Under the pieces are notes generated by a model. It did no database searches, was not told where the DNA came from, and saw only the letters and a list, made by a program, of their open reading frames with translations. From contig CAVPSU010000002.1 of the NCBI GenBank assembly GCA_963708715.1, positions 310,001 through 374,000 on the forward strand: a stretch of DNA of 64,000 nucleotides. Reading direction: 5' to 3'. The first letter of the stretch is position 1; each line of letters opens with the position of its first letter. The position numbers were made by a program, and so were the translations under genes. Positions 50,852 to 59,532 of this stretch are shown one piece after another. This DNA comes from DAIOEK01 sp963708715 (GTDB taxonomy: Bacteria > Chloroflexota > Anaerolineae > Anaerolineales > Anaerolineaceae).

Positions 50852-51802
50852 CTAGGGAACGATCCAGGTACCTGTTTCGCCACGGAGCGCTGCACCAATG
50901 TGCGGCGGGTCTGTGACCAGTGCCTGTTTTCCACCATTCTCCAGATACCAGATAATAGCCTGGACTTTCGGGAGCATGGATCCTTTGGCAAAGTGACCTT
51001 CGGTGATGTATTGTTTTGCTTCCGCAACGGTCATCTTGTCGATCCATTTTTGGTCAGGTTTACCATAATTGATGGCGATTTTTTCGACAGCGGTGGAGAT
51101 AACAAAGAGGTCTGCATGGATCTCTTGAGAAAGCAGGCTGCTGGCGAAATCCTTATCAATCACAGCCGCAACGCCTACGCAACCGCCTTTACCATTATCC
51201 ACAACCGGGATACCACCTCCGCCAACGGTGATAACAACGGTACCCGATTCCAGTAATTCCTTTACCGCATCAATTTCGACCACTTCCATTGGCATCGGAG
51301 AAGCGACCACCCGGCGATAACCACGACCGGAATCTTCGACGACATTCCAACCGAGTTCTTTTTCGCGACGTTTCGCTTCCGGTTCTTCCATGAATCCACC
51401 GATGGGTTTGGTGGGATTCTGGAAAGCTTTATCGGCTTTATCCACTTTCACCTGGGTTACGACAGTCGCAACAGATTTTTTTATCCCGCGACCGATGAGC
51501 TCGTTTTGGAGCGTTTGTTGAAGTGAATATCCGATCGCGCCCTGGCTGTCTGCACCGCAGACGTCCAATGGTACTTCGTGCATGCCTTCCACTTTGGCGG
51601 CAATTTCAGAGCGGCGAAGAATAAATCCGACCTGTGGTCCATTCCCATGTCCGATGGCAACATCCCATCCTGCTTCGATCATATCCGCGATGTGATGCGT
51701 TGTTTCTGCGGCAGCCAAATATTGATCTTCAACCGTTACATTTTTTGGGTCCAGGATCAATGAGTTACCACCTACGGCTACTACTGCTACTTTTTTTGTC
51801 AT
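50852..51802 (-). CDS. arcC: Carbamate kinase
   Basis: 316 residues. KVAVVAVGGNSLILDP, GWDVAIGHGNGPQVGFI, and VITVGGGGIPVVDNG with the conserved glycine loops, and DKDFASSLLSQEIHADLFVI match carbamate kinase. It makes ATP and ammonium carbamate from carbamoyl phosphate and ADP. It follows the two carbamoyltransferase genes by 27 bases, so carbamoyl phosphate made there is turned to ATP, as in fermentation of arginine, agmatine or allantoin. There is no arginine deiminase gene here, so the carbamoyl source is probably a ureido compound. Confidence 0.95.
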   Translation of the reverse strand: MTKKVAVVAVGGNSLILDPKNVTVEDQYLAAAETTHHIADMIEAGWDVAIGHGNGPQVGFILRRSEIAAKVEGMHEVPLDVCGADSQGAIGYSLQQTLQNELIGRGIKKSVATVVTQVKVDKADKAFQNPTKPIGGFMEEPEAKRREKELGWNVVEDSGRGYRRVVASPMPMEVVEIDAVKELLESGTVVITVGGGGIPVVDNGKGGCVGVAAVIDKDFASSLLSQEIHADLFVISTAVEKIAINYGKPDQKWIDKMTVAEAKQYITEGHFAKGSMLPKVQAIIWYLENGGKQALVTDPPHIGAALRGETGTWIVP

Positions 51803-51829
51803 TCTGGTTCTTACCTTTCTAGATTTAGG

Positions 51830-52808
51830 TTACATCGTGAGAGCCATGACGGCTTCTTGGACGTGCATTCGATTTTCAGCTTCATCATACACAACGGACT
51901 GGGTACCATCGATAACTCCGTCTGTGACTTCAATGTTCCGATCAGCTGGCAATGGATGCATATAGATGGCATCTTTTTTGGCTAATTTCATCCGTTTCTC
52001 GTCGGTGATCCAGCTTTCATACTTCTTGATGATCTTGGCGCCTTCATCTGCATCTGGTGTATGAACCATCGCACCCCAGCTTTTTGCATAGACGATATCG
52101 GCATCTTTGAAACCTTCATTCATATCATCAACAACCTCAAAACTGGTTCCAAACTTACGAGCCTGTTCTTTCGCCTGGTCCATGATCTCCGGCATCAGTT
52201 TGAACTCCGGTGGATGGGCAAGTACTACATCCATACCAAAGCGAGGCATCTGCAGGATCAGGCTTTGGGGTACAGACATGGGTTTCTGGTATGACGCGGC
52301 ATAAGCCCATGACACGACCATTTTCTTCTTGCGAAGGTCTTTGCCCTTTTTTTCAACGATCGTCATCAGATCTGCAAGGCATTGGAATGGATGGTAGACA
52401 TCGCATTGCATGTTCAAGACAGGCACGCGGGATGCTTTTGCAACTTCGTTCAGATATTTGTTACCAATGCCCCAGTCCACGTGGCGGATAGCAAGCCCAT
52501 CGAAATACCGTCCAAAAATCTCACCGATCTCCTTCGGAGTATCACCATGGGAGATCTGGGTTGTACGAGATTTCGATGAATGCTGCATGCCCGCCGAGGT
52601 GTGCCATGCCGGCTTCAAAAGAGCCGCGGGTACGGGTACTGCTGAAGAAGAACAACATTGCCAGTACTTTATCGCGCAGATACGGGGTCAGTTCATTCAA
52701 AGCGCGTTTGCGCTTCAGATCGAACGCCACTTCCAATACGGTTTCGACTTCCTCTTTCGAGAAATCCAGATCACCGATCAGGTCACGTCCGTGGAGATAT
52801 GTTTGCAT
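51830..52808 (-). pseudogene. ygeW: YgeW-like (knotted) carbamoyltransferase, one frameshift
   Basis: The first frame (52808 to about 52573) encodes MQTYLHGRDLIGDLDFSKEE to FFFSSTRTRGSFEAGMAHLG (the carbamoyl-phosphate STRTR loop) and AAFIE. The second (to 51830) continues TTQISHGDTPKEIGEIFGRY, NMQCDVYHPFQCLADL and SWAYAASYQKPMSVPQ, which matches the knotted YgeW family rather than OTCase. The break is a one-base excess in TTT (52571-52573, AAA on the coding strand); removing it joins AFIE to SRTTQISHGD. Restored length is about 325 residues. YgeW's substrate is not established in my knowledge; in E. coli it belongs to the yge/ssnA/xdh region of anaerobic purine breakdown. AGGAGG precedes the ATG. 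Carbamate kinase follows. Confidence 0.88.
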
Positions 52809-52895
52809 AAGATTCCTCCTGTTTGAGGTGAACGATCAGGTTCTCGAAACTCAAATTTCTTCAATAGTTGCCCTGATCTATTCGCTAGGATTGAA

Positions 52896-53846
52896 TTATT
52901 CCATTCCGCCCAGAACGAGGGCTAACAAAGCCATTCGCATGACTACGCCATTGGCAGCTTCCTGCCAATAACGCGACCAGCGAGTGATGTCCACATCGGG
53001 AGGAATTTCGTCCATGCGGGGGAGTGAGTGCAAGAGAATTGCGTCACTCTTGGCTTTGGTGCTCAAAAGTTCACGCGTGATCTTGTAGTTAGCAGGAGTC
53101 ATACCGTGTTCGGCGGCTTCCTGGCGGGATTTCGTGTAATCAGGTTGGACTACAGGCTCGACCAAAATGACATCTGCCTCAGCGATTGCCTGTTCAACAT
53201 GTTCGGCTTCCTTGAAGTTTACCGAATACTGATTCAATTCTTCTTTGAATTCAGGTGTGAGGGACATGTCTGGGGGCGCCACGAAGGTGATAGGGCAATC
53301 GAATTGAGACATGGCGTAACCCAGCGAATGCATCGTACGCATGCGCATATCGCCAACTGCCAGCCATTTCAAGCCATCGATGTGACCTTTTTCGCGGTAT
53401 ACAGTATAGAGGTCGGTCAGGATCTGGGTTGGATGTTCACCCCAGCCGTCACCACCATTGATGATCGGCACGGATGCCCACTTGGCTGCTTCCATCGGCG
53501 CGCCCTGTTGGAAGTGACGCATCACAATGACGTCACCATAGAATTCAAGCATCTTAACGGTATCTTTGATGCTTTCCTGGTACCAGTCTCCGGCGCGGGT
53601 CATTTTCGCATCCGAGAAACCGGTAACATGACCACCCAGACGGTGCATGGCTGCTTCGTGAGCCAGACGGGTTCGGGTGGAAGGTTGGTAGAATGCAGTA
53701 ACCATGGTTTTTTCAGCCAGCATATCGCTGTTACGACGGCTGCGAACGATGGGTTCCATCTCTTCTGCAACGTCGAAGATGTGGAAGAATTCCTGTCTTT
53801 CAAATTCTTTCAACGATAAAATGTCTCTACCTAAAAAACTACGCAT
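52896..53846 (-). CDS. Aspartate-carbamoyltransferase-like protein, likely non-aspartate substrate
   Basis: 316 residues. The carbamoyl-phosphate sites are kept: FYQPSTRTRLAHEAAMHRLG (Gln where ATCase has Glu), IVMRHFQQGAPMEAA, and GGDGWGEHPTQILTDLYTVY. However, the part that binds aspartate is not: the 80s loop reads AGDWYQESIKDTVKML in place of KGES with its Lys, and the 230s region reads VEPVVQPDYTKSRQ where ATCases have RxQ in a sequence like MTRVQKER. HSLPR replaces HPLPR. Thus a carbamoyl acceptor or donor other than aspartate is likely. It is followed by the YgeW-like gene (87 bases) and carbamate kinase, so it probably runs in the carbamoyl-phosphate-forming direction. A palindrome TACGATCGTA lies at 53886-53895 upstream. 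Confidence 0.88.
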   Translation of the reverse strand: MRSFLGRDILSLKEFERQEFFHIFDVAEEMEPIVRSRRNSDMLAEKTMVTAFYQPSTRTRLAHEAAMHRLGGHVTGFSDAKMTRAGDWYQESIKDTVKMLEFYGDVIVMRHFQQGAPMEAAKWASVPIINGGDGWGEHPTQILTDLYTVYREKGHIDGLKWLAVGDMRMRTMHSLGYAMSQFDCPITFVAPPDMSLTPEFKEELNQYSVNFKEAEHVEQAIAEADVILVEPVVQPDYTKSRQEAAEHGMTPANYKITRELLSTKAKSDAILLHSLPRMDEIPPDVDITRWSRYWQEAANGVVMRMALLALVLGGME

Positions 53847-53945
53847 TTGTTGCCTCCTGATTTGTTTGTAAGTATTTATTTTTGGTACGATCGTAAAAGC
53901 AAGTCAGATACTATTCTTTCCTCGCGTATTACCTCCTATCGGGAG

Positions 53946-54689
53946 CTACCCGATGAGTGCGTGTGATGCGCCGCCGACACTTCGAAGGACATGAAAGCGG
54001 AAGTAACCCGGCAGAAAATAGGAATAGGAGTAATCGATCACTCTGCCGGAAGTGCTATACAGGCGGGCAACGAATAACAACAGACCATCACCGCGCTGTA
54101 TCTCCAATTCCCTGGCGATGTCAGATGTGGCATCCACAACTCGAATCTCAGTGTTGGAATAAGCCAAAGGTGGGTGACCGCGCCGTAATAATAGATCCAG
54201 GACCGAGCCGCTAAATTCAGAAGAAAGATCTTCAGTCGTCAGGATGTCGATGGGAAGGATATCGATTAATGATGCAACCGGTCGATTCTCTGCCCTGATA
54301 ATTCGTGAGACGCGAAGCAATGGCTCATCTTCTGCCATTCCAAGGGCGTTTGCCTGATCGCTTGTTGCTTTGACGTGCTCAATTTTCAGATCCTCCATGG
54401 ATACTTCGAGGAAGATCCGATCCGCCAGGGTTTCTATGCTTTCCAATACTTCGAGTCCGCTTTCGATCACTTGTGTTCGTCCGACTACAAATGTGCCGAT
54501 CCCCTGCTTGCGCCGGATCAATCCCTGGCTTTCAAATGAACGCATCGCTTCCCGCAGGGTGGCTCTTGACACGCCAAGGTTTTGAGCGAGAAGCGGTTCA
54601 GTGGGCAGGCGTTCACCGGCAGGTGTCTGGGCGATCAAATTCGCCAGATTTACCTGAAGCTTTTCATATGGGTGCACTTTTTTCTGCAT
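53946..54689 (-). CDS. GntR-family regulator, HutC/UTRA type
   Basis: 247 residues. The N-terminal winged helix (HPYEKLQVNLANLI, LGVSRATLREAMRSFESQGL, KQGIGTFV) is typical of GntR, and the C-terminal 160 residues form a UTRA effector domain (LRVSRIIRAENRPVASLIDI, GDGLLLFVARLYSTSGRVID). Such proteins repress catabolic operons until a metabolite binds. The gene begins one base after the adenine deaminase stop (TGATATG), so it is cotranscribed with the two deaminases and should be autoregulated. Its likely operators are TTGTNNNACAA palindromes at 57903-57913 and 57942-57952. Confidence 0.92.
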   Translation of the reverse strand: MQKKVHPYEKLQVNLANLIAQTPAGERLPTEPLLAQNLGVSRATLREAMRSFESQGLIRRKQGIGTFVVGRTQVIESGLEVLESIETLADRIFLEVSMEDLKIEHVKATSDQANALGMAEDEPLLRVSRIIRAENRPVASLIDILPIDILTTEDLSSEFSGSVLDLLLRRGHPPLAYSNTEIRVVDATSDIARELEIQRGDGLLLFVARLYSTSGRVIDYSYSYFLPGYFRFHVLRSVGGASHALIG

Positions 54690-54690
54690 A

Positions 54691-56478
54691 TCACTCTACC
54701 AAATCAATGAATTTCATATTTGTTACATCCACCAGACCTTTGATCGAAATTCGCATTTCCGGAATGACGACCAATCCTAACAGGCTAAGCTGCATATTGG
54801 GATTATTGAGATTACACCCACATTCTTTAAACCCCGCCAGGACATTGGCTGCTTTGCGCGCCACTGTTTGCCCACTTTCATTGGACATCAATCCTGCGAT
54901 CGGTAGTTCCACAAGACCCTTTGTTTCTCCATTCACGATCACAACCTGTCCCCCGCCACAATCTGCCAGACTATTCACTGCCTGCGCCATACAGGCTTCA
55001 TCCGTTCCCACCACTAACAATTGGTGTGAATCATGCGCGACTGTCGATGCTACGGCACAGGGTTTATCAAATCCGAATCCCTTGACAAACCCAAGACGAA
55101 TCTCTCCTGTACCACGATGACGGTCAATGAGGGCAACTTTGGCTATATCCTTCTTCATATCCGCATTGAGCTGTCCATTATCAACACTCATCGGAATTCG
55201 AAGCCGATTGGTAGGAGCCTGATTCTCGATGATACCGATCACATTGACAATTACATTACCCTTTTTCTCGGTCACAATATTGAAATCATCAGATCTCAGT
55301 TTACGTTGGAGATGAATCGATTGCGATGCCCAATCGGGATAGGTGTAACCCGGAAATTCAATGAGAGTATGCCCTGCCTGGCTGATAATCCTTCCTTGGG
55401 CGATGACCATTTCAACCGAAAAATCATTCAAATCTGGGACGATCAGAATATCCGCAAAACGACCGGGGGCGATTTGTCCAATTTCCTTCGTCAACCCGAA
55501 ATGTTCCGCTGTATTGATGGTTGCCATTTGAATCGCTTTGATCGGAGTAAGACCCTGCGCGATTGTATGTCGAACGACTCGATCCATATGACCTTCGTTA
55601 AAGAGGGTATGGGAATGAGAGTCGTCCGTGCAGAGTAAAAAATTACGGGAATCGAGCCCATTTTCGATGACCGCTTTGACCTGGGCAACCACATCGTGCC
55701 AGGCGGACCCGTACCGCATCATCACCTTCATACCCTGGCGAACACGAGCAATCGCATCTTCTGTGCGTGTACCTTCGTGGTCATCTTCCGCTCCGCCTGC
55801 CACATAACCATGAAAAGGCAGACCCAGGTCAGGAGAGGCATAATGCCCACCGATGGTTTTTCCAGCCCGATGCGTTAATTCCATCTCATGCAGCATCTTC
55901 GCATCAGCCCCCGCAACTCCTGGGAAATTCATCATTTCGCCCAGACCGATAATACCTTCCCAGGTTAATGCTTCTTCAACTTCAGCCGGTCCAAGAACGG
56001 CGCCGGATGTTTCAAATTCGGGGGCAGATGGGATGCAGGATGGAACTTGAACCCAAACATGGATTGGCTGGTGGGCAGCCTCATCTACCATTAGACGCAC
56101 ACCGGGTAAACCGAACACATTTGCTATTTCATGTGGATCCACGAATATTCCGGTTGTTCCGTGAGGCAGAATTGCCCTGACAAATTCTGTAACTGTAAGC
56201 ATCCCTGATTCGACATGCATATGAGCATCTAACAATCCAGGCACCAGAAATTTTCCACCGGCATCAACGACCTTCGTCTTCGATCCAACGGTATGGCTTG
56301 CATCCGTGCCAACAAAAGCAATTCTATCGCCGTGGATTGCGATGTCGGTATTTTCCACTATCTCGCCGGATTGAACACAGACCCAGCGTCCATTTTTAAT
56401 GACCAGGTCAGCAGGCAAACGCCCCATTGCGACATCTACAAGCTGTTTTCGTTCCCGATACAGTGATTCATTATTCAC
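54691..56478 (-). CDS. ade: Adenine deaminase
   Basis: 595 residues from GTG 56478, seven bases after GAGGAG; GTG 56493 overlaps the previous stop and is possible. Metal site: LDAHMHVESGMLTVTEF and HGTTGIFVDPHEIANVFG; the C-terminal domain (FNIVTEKKGNVIVNVIGIIE, GTGEIRLGFVKGFG) is specific to Ade. It converts adenine to hypoxanthine and ammonia using a dinuclear metal. It is the second gene of the deaminase-GntR operon. Confidence 0.95.
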   Translation of the reverse strand: MNNESLYRERKQLVDVAMGRLPADLVIKNGRWVCVQSGEIVENTDIAIHGDRIAFVGTDASHTVGSKTKVVDAGGKFLVPGLLDAHMHVESGMLTVTEFVRAILPHGTTGIFVDPHEIANVFGLPGVRLMVDEAAHQPIHVWVQVPSCIPSAPEFETSGAVLGPAEVEEALTWEGIIGLGEMMNFPGVAGADAKMLHEMELTHRAGKTIGGHYASPDLGLPFHGYVAGGAEDDHEGTRTEDAIARVRQGMKVMMRYGSAWHDVVAQVKAVIENGLDSRNFLLCTDDSHSHTLFNEGHMDRVVRHTIAQGLTPIKAIQMATINTAEHFGLTKEIGQIAPGRFADILIVPDLNDFSVEMVIAQGRIISQAGHTLIEFPGYTYPDWASQSIHLQRKLRSDDFNIVTEKKGNVIVNVIGIIENQAPTNRLRIPMSVDNGQLNADMKKDIAKVALIDRHRGTGEIRLGFVKGFGFDKPCAVASTVAHDSHQLLVVGTDEACMAQAVNSLADCGGGQVVIVNGETKGLVELPIAGLMSNESGQTVARKAANVLAGFKECGCNLNNPNMQLSLLGLVVIPEMRISIKGLVDVTNMKFIDLVE

Positions 56479-56489
56479 AATGTTGCTCC

Positions 56490-57881
56490 TCACTTATCCC
56501 AGCTCAATATGCGGGTTGCGGCCTGATTATGCTTCTTAATCAATGTCGGTACATCCACTGTGACTACCCGCCCGTCCTTAACGATGAACTGACCATGGAC
56601 GACTGTGTAATCCACCTGTTGAGGTGAACAAAAAACTATGGCAGCAACTGGGTCGTGCAATGCGCCAGCATATTCAATTCGATTCAGATTAATGGCAAAG
56701 AAATCGGCACACTTTCCAACTTCGAGCGAACCGATATCGGATCTCCCCAAAACGGACGCACCGCCTCGAGTTGCCAACTCCAATGCTTCACGAGCTGTCA
56801 TGATAGGCAGGTCGGGAGAAGTCGAAAGAGAAGCGCCTAATATCCCAGCCCTCAGACGTGCCATCAACATAGCCTGACGGACTTCTCCGAGAAGATGGGA
56901 TCCATCATTGGAGGCTGAACCATCCACCCCCAATCCAACTTTGATGCCCGCTTTTTTGTATTCCCATATTGGAGCTATTCCTGAGGCAAGCCGCATATTT
57001 GACGATGGACAGTGGGCAACCCCGCATCCCGTTTTGGCATAGAGATCGATCTCAGCCTGATTGACATGAACAGAATGTGCGAACCATACATCTTCTCCGA
57101 CCCAATCCACCGATTGCATGTATCCAACCGGTCTGTAACCAAATTTCTGAAGACAGAAAACTTCTTCATCCTGTGTTTCTGCCAGATGTGTATGCAAGTG
57201 AACGCCGTACTGACGTGCCATCCTGGCAGATTCTTTCATCAATTCGCCCGTCACACTGAATGGCGAACAAGGCGCAAGAACGATCTGCGTTTTTGCTCCC
57301 GGGTTGGGATCATGATATCTTTGAATGAGTCTTTCGCTATCTTTCAGGATTGTTTCTTCGGAATCCACAACACTGTCTGGAGGGAGGCCACCATTACTTT
57401 CGCCCAAACTCATTGATCCGCGAGACGCCTGCAGGCGTAACCCCACTTCTCGAGCTGCATCGATCTCATCATCCAGCCTGGAACCATTTGGAAAAAGGTA
57501 AAGATGATCAGATGCAGTCGTACATCCCGATAGCGCAAGCTCGACCAGTGCTGTTTGGGTGGATAAAAAGATATCTTCGGGATTCATCCTGGCCCAGATG
57601 GGATAGAGAGTCTTCAACCAATTAAACAAATTGGCATTCTGAGCAGCTGGTACTGCTCTAGTGAGAGTCTGGTAAAAATGGTGGTGGGTGTTTACCAGTC
57701 CAGGTAAAACGATATGATCCCTGAGATCATAGACCTCATCTGCGGTTTGGGGTAATTCTTCGGTCAAGCCAACCTGCTCTATGAACCCATCACGGACAAA
57801 AAGACCACCATCCGGAATTTCCCGGTGGTGGTCGTCCATGGTGACTAGAATTTGGGCGTGCTTGACTAAAAGAGAAGTCAT
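56490..57881 (-). CDS. 8-oxoguanine deaminase / SsnA-like amidohydrolase
   Basis: 463 residues from ATG 57881 (MTSLLVKHAQILV); the frame runs 20 residues further without family similarity. Metal-binding motifs: LVNTHHHFYQTLTRA, HTHLAETQDEE, SVHVNQAE and GVDGSASNDGSHLLGE. It is closest in style to 8-oxoguanine deaminases (and the related hydroxy-triazine amidohydrolases), which convert 8-oxoguanine to urate. In E. coli SsnA, from the purine-degradation cluster, is similar. It is the first gene in the cluster, behind the strong promoter at 57913-57941. It overlaps the ade gene's possible start by four bases (GTGA). Confidence 0.88.
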   Translation of the reverse strand: MTSLLVKHAQILVTMDDHHREIPDGGLFVRDGFIEQVGLTEELPQTADEVYDLRDHIVLPGLVNTHHHFYQTLTRAVPAAQNANLFNWLKTLYPIWARMNPEDIFLSTQTALVELALSGCTTASDHLYLFPNGSRLDDEIDAAREVGLRLQASRGSMSLGESNGGLPPDSVVDSEETILKDSERLIQRYHDPNPGAKTQIVLAPCSPFSVTGELMKESARMARQYGVHLHTHLAETQDEEVFCLQKFGYRPVGYMQSVDWVGEDVWFAHSVHVNQAEIDLYAKTGCGVAHCPSSNMRLASGIAPIWEYKKAGIKVGLGVDGSASNDGSHLLGEVRQAMLMARLRAGILGASLSTSPDLPIMTAREALELATRGGASVLGRSDIGSLEVGKCADFFAINLNRIEYAGALHDPVAAIVFCSPQQVDYTVVHGQFIVKDGRVVTVDVPTLIKKHNQAATRILSWDK

Positions 57882-57902
57882 ATGCCTCATTTGATAATCT
57901 AA

Positions 57903-57952
57903 TTGTATGACAACTATATCAAGGATTTCTGGAAATGTCAATTGTCAGACAA
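57903..57952 (-). promoter_or_regulatory. Promoter of the nucleobase cluster flanked by two GntR-type operators
   Basis: Minus-strand promoter TTGACA (57941-57936), exactly 17 bases, TATAGT (57918-57913). Operator O1 TTGTCTGACAA (57952-57942) touches the -35 from upstream; O2 TTGTCATACAA (57913-57903) overlaps the -10 edge and start point. Both fit the GntR/FadR consensus TNGT-N(0-3)-ACNA and their centres are 39 bases apart. The GntR gene in the same operon is the obvious regulator, and binding of O2 would block initiation. Confidence 0.8.
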
Positions 57953-58008
57953 GTAAAATATATAGGTTGGATGGGATTGTGCAGCAAGAAAAGTGACTGC
58001 GGTCAATG

Positions 58009-59532
58009 CTATTCGCCAAGCGTAGTACCGAAGAATCGGTCGAGGATAATGGGAAAAACCGCCTGGGGATCTAGCTGATCATTCAGCATCGAATAATCCT
58101 GCCCTGGAAGATAGACCGCATTGATAATAGCCCGTTTGTATTCTTCCGGATAATCGACCAAAATTGGACTGATCAAACCTTCATAAGATCGTTCCGTGTT
58201 TCTGGCTCCGTGATCTGATTGGACGATGATGATTGGCTGATTTTCAGGTGTGGCGTTGTTTTGAATTTGAGCCGAGATGATTATCATCTGATCCAGCAAG
58301 TACTTGTAACTGGCTGGATAATTGTTCCAATCATACATGGTGCGCGGATCTACCGGTCCCCCATTTCTATCAAAGACGAATGGCGGATGGGCAACCATCA
58401 AGTGGATATAACAAATTTTCGGAGATGAAATATCAGACAGGTTTGTTACCCGTTTGAGAATATGGATCGAACTTTCCCGTAATCGCCCCAGTTCTGGATC
58501 GCTTATGGCCATCCATTGAACGATCGGGCGCAGCAAGGTTTCATTAAATAGGAGCTGTGAGAATCCATCGAATGCAAAACTATAGCCGATAGCTTCGGAT
58601 TTTTTATCGACGAGATCCACATCCGCTTGAATGGGCGTCTTCAGCGGGTAAAAAAGTGGTATGGCGGTTTGGTCGAATACAACGGTGGTATATCCATATT
58701 CATCCAGAAGTCTAAACACCCGGTTGTTGGCAATCGCATCGAACAGAGCCTGGGTTTCTGTGTCTTGCGGATATTCCATTCCATTCAATCTGCCGGCGAT
58801 TTCAATGAGCGTATTCGTGGATTGACTTTGACTATCATATGCGACGAAAAATCCGAGTTCCTCAAATTGCTTTCCAAACTCCATAAATTCCGGATCCTCG
58901 AAATATTCCGCGCCTTGCTTAAAACCGATTGCTTCATCCAATACAAAATAATAAATATCCGGTAATGAAGTTCCTTTGCTAAAATTCAACTCCTGCGTAT
59001 TTGTCGGAACTGGTATTGCGGGTTGGGCGGGTAAATTCTTCTGCAAAGCAGGGATCAAAAAAAGGGTTAGGTTATAGATGACCAAACCCGAATAGATCAA
59101 TAATAATCCGCTCGAAACCGGCTTCTCGATTCGACGAATAAATCGCGACAAATAATAGGCTGCGTACAGCAATATGGAAAGGTAGATGACAAAGATGAAG
59201 ATTTGCTCGACCGCAAAGCGATCCATCTTTTTAAGCAGATCAAACACCAGACCATAAAGATTAAAACCGATTGAAAAGATAAACAGCGCGATGATGGAGC
59301 GTGCTGGCGAGAAGTGGAGAAGGTGGCGAATAATCCATGCAAAAATCAGATAAATGGACCAATAGATGATGATTGGTAAGAAGACGCTTTGAAGTTGCAC
59401 GATTTGGGCGTTTTGCGCCAGCAAGAATAGGACCGGATAGATTCCAATCAAGAAGAGAAACAAGAATACTCTCCGGTTCTCCCTAAACCGGCTCATCATT
59501 TGGGGATCTCTCGGTATGCTAGTTTTAGTCAT
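58009..59532 (-). CDS. Sulfatase-like (LTA synthase superfamily) membrane protein
   Basis: 507 residues. Four or five hydrophobic helices occupy the first 160 residues (FLFLIGIYPVLFLLAQNAQI, IIALFIFSIGFNLYGLVFDL). The extracellular part begins DIYYFVLDEAIG, with a metal/nucleophile region SQSTNTLIEIAG and IIIVQSDHGARN. The fold is like LTA synthases, phosphoethanolamine or phosphoglycerol transferases, or sulfatases, but I cannot tell the donor. The start overlaps the preceding gene stop by four bases (ATGA), so the two are translationally coupled. Confidence 0.82.
   Translation of the reverse strand: MTKTSIPRDPQMMSRFRENRRVFLFLFLIGIYPVLFLLAQNAQIVQLQSVFLPIIIYWSIYLIFAWIIRHLLHFSPARSIIALFIFSIGFNLYGLVFDLLKKMDRFAVEQIFIFVIYLSILLYAAYYLSRFIRRIEKPVSSGLLLIYSGLVIYNLTLFLIPALQKNLPAQPAIPVPTNTQELNFSKGTSLPDIYYFVLDEAIGFKQGAEYFEDPEFMEFGKQFEELGFFVAYDSQSQSTNTLIEIAGRLNGMEYPQDTETQALFDAIANNRVFRLLDEYGYTTVVFDQTAIPLFYPLKTPIQADVDLVDKKSEAIGYSFAFDGFSQLLFNETLLRPIVQWMAISDPELGRLRESSIHILKRVTNLSDISSPKICYIHLMVAHPPFVFDRNGGPVDPRTMYDWNNYPASYKYLLDQMIIISAQIQNNATPENQPIIIVQSDHGARNTERSYEGLISPILVDYPEEYKRAIINAVYLPGQDYSMLNDQLDPQAVFPIILDRFFGTTLGE

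Noticed and set aside
53028..53819. Plus-strand open frame of 263 codons opposite the ATCase-like gene
   Set aside because: The minus-strand frame carries all the carbamoyltransferase motifs; the opposite frame is His/Phe-rich and without a family.
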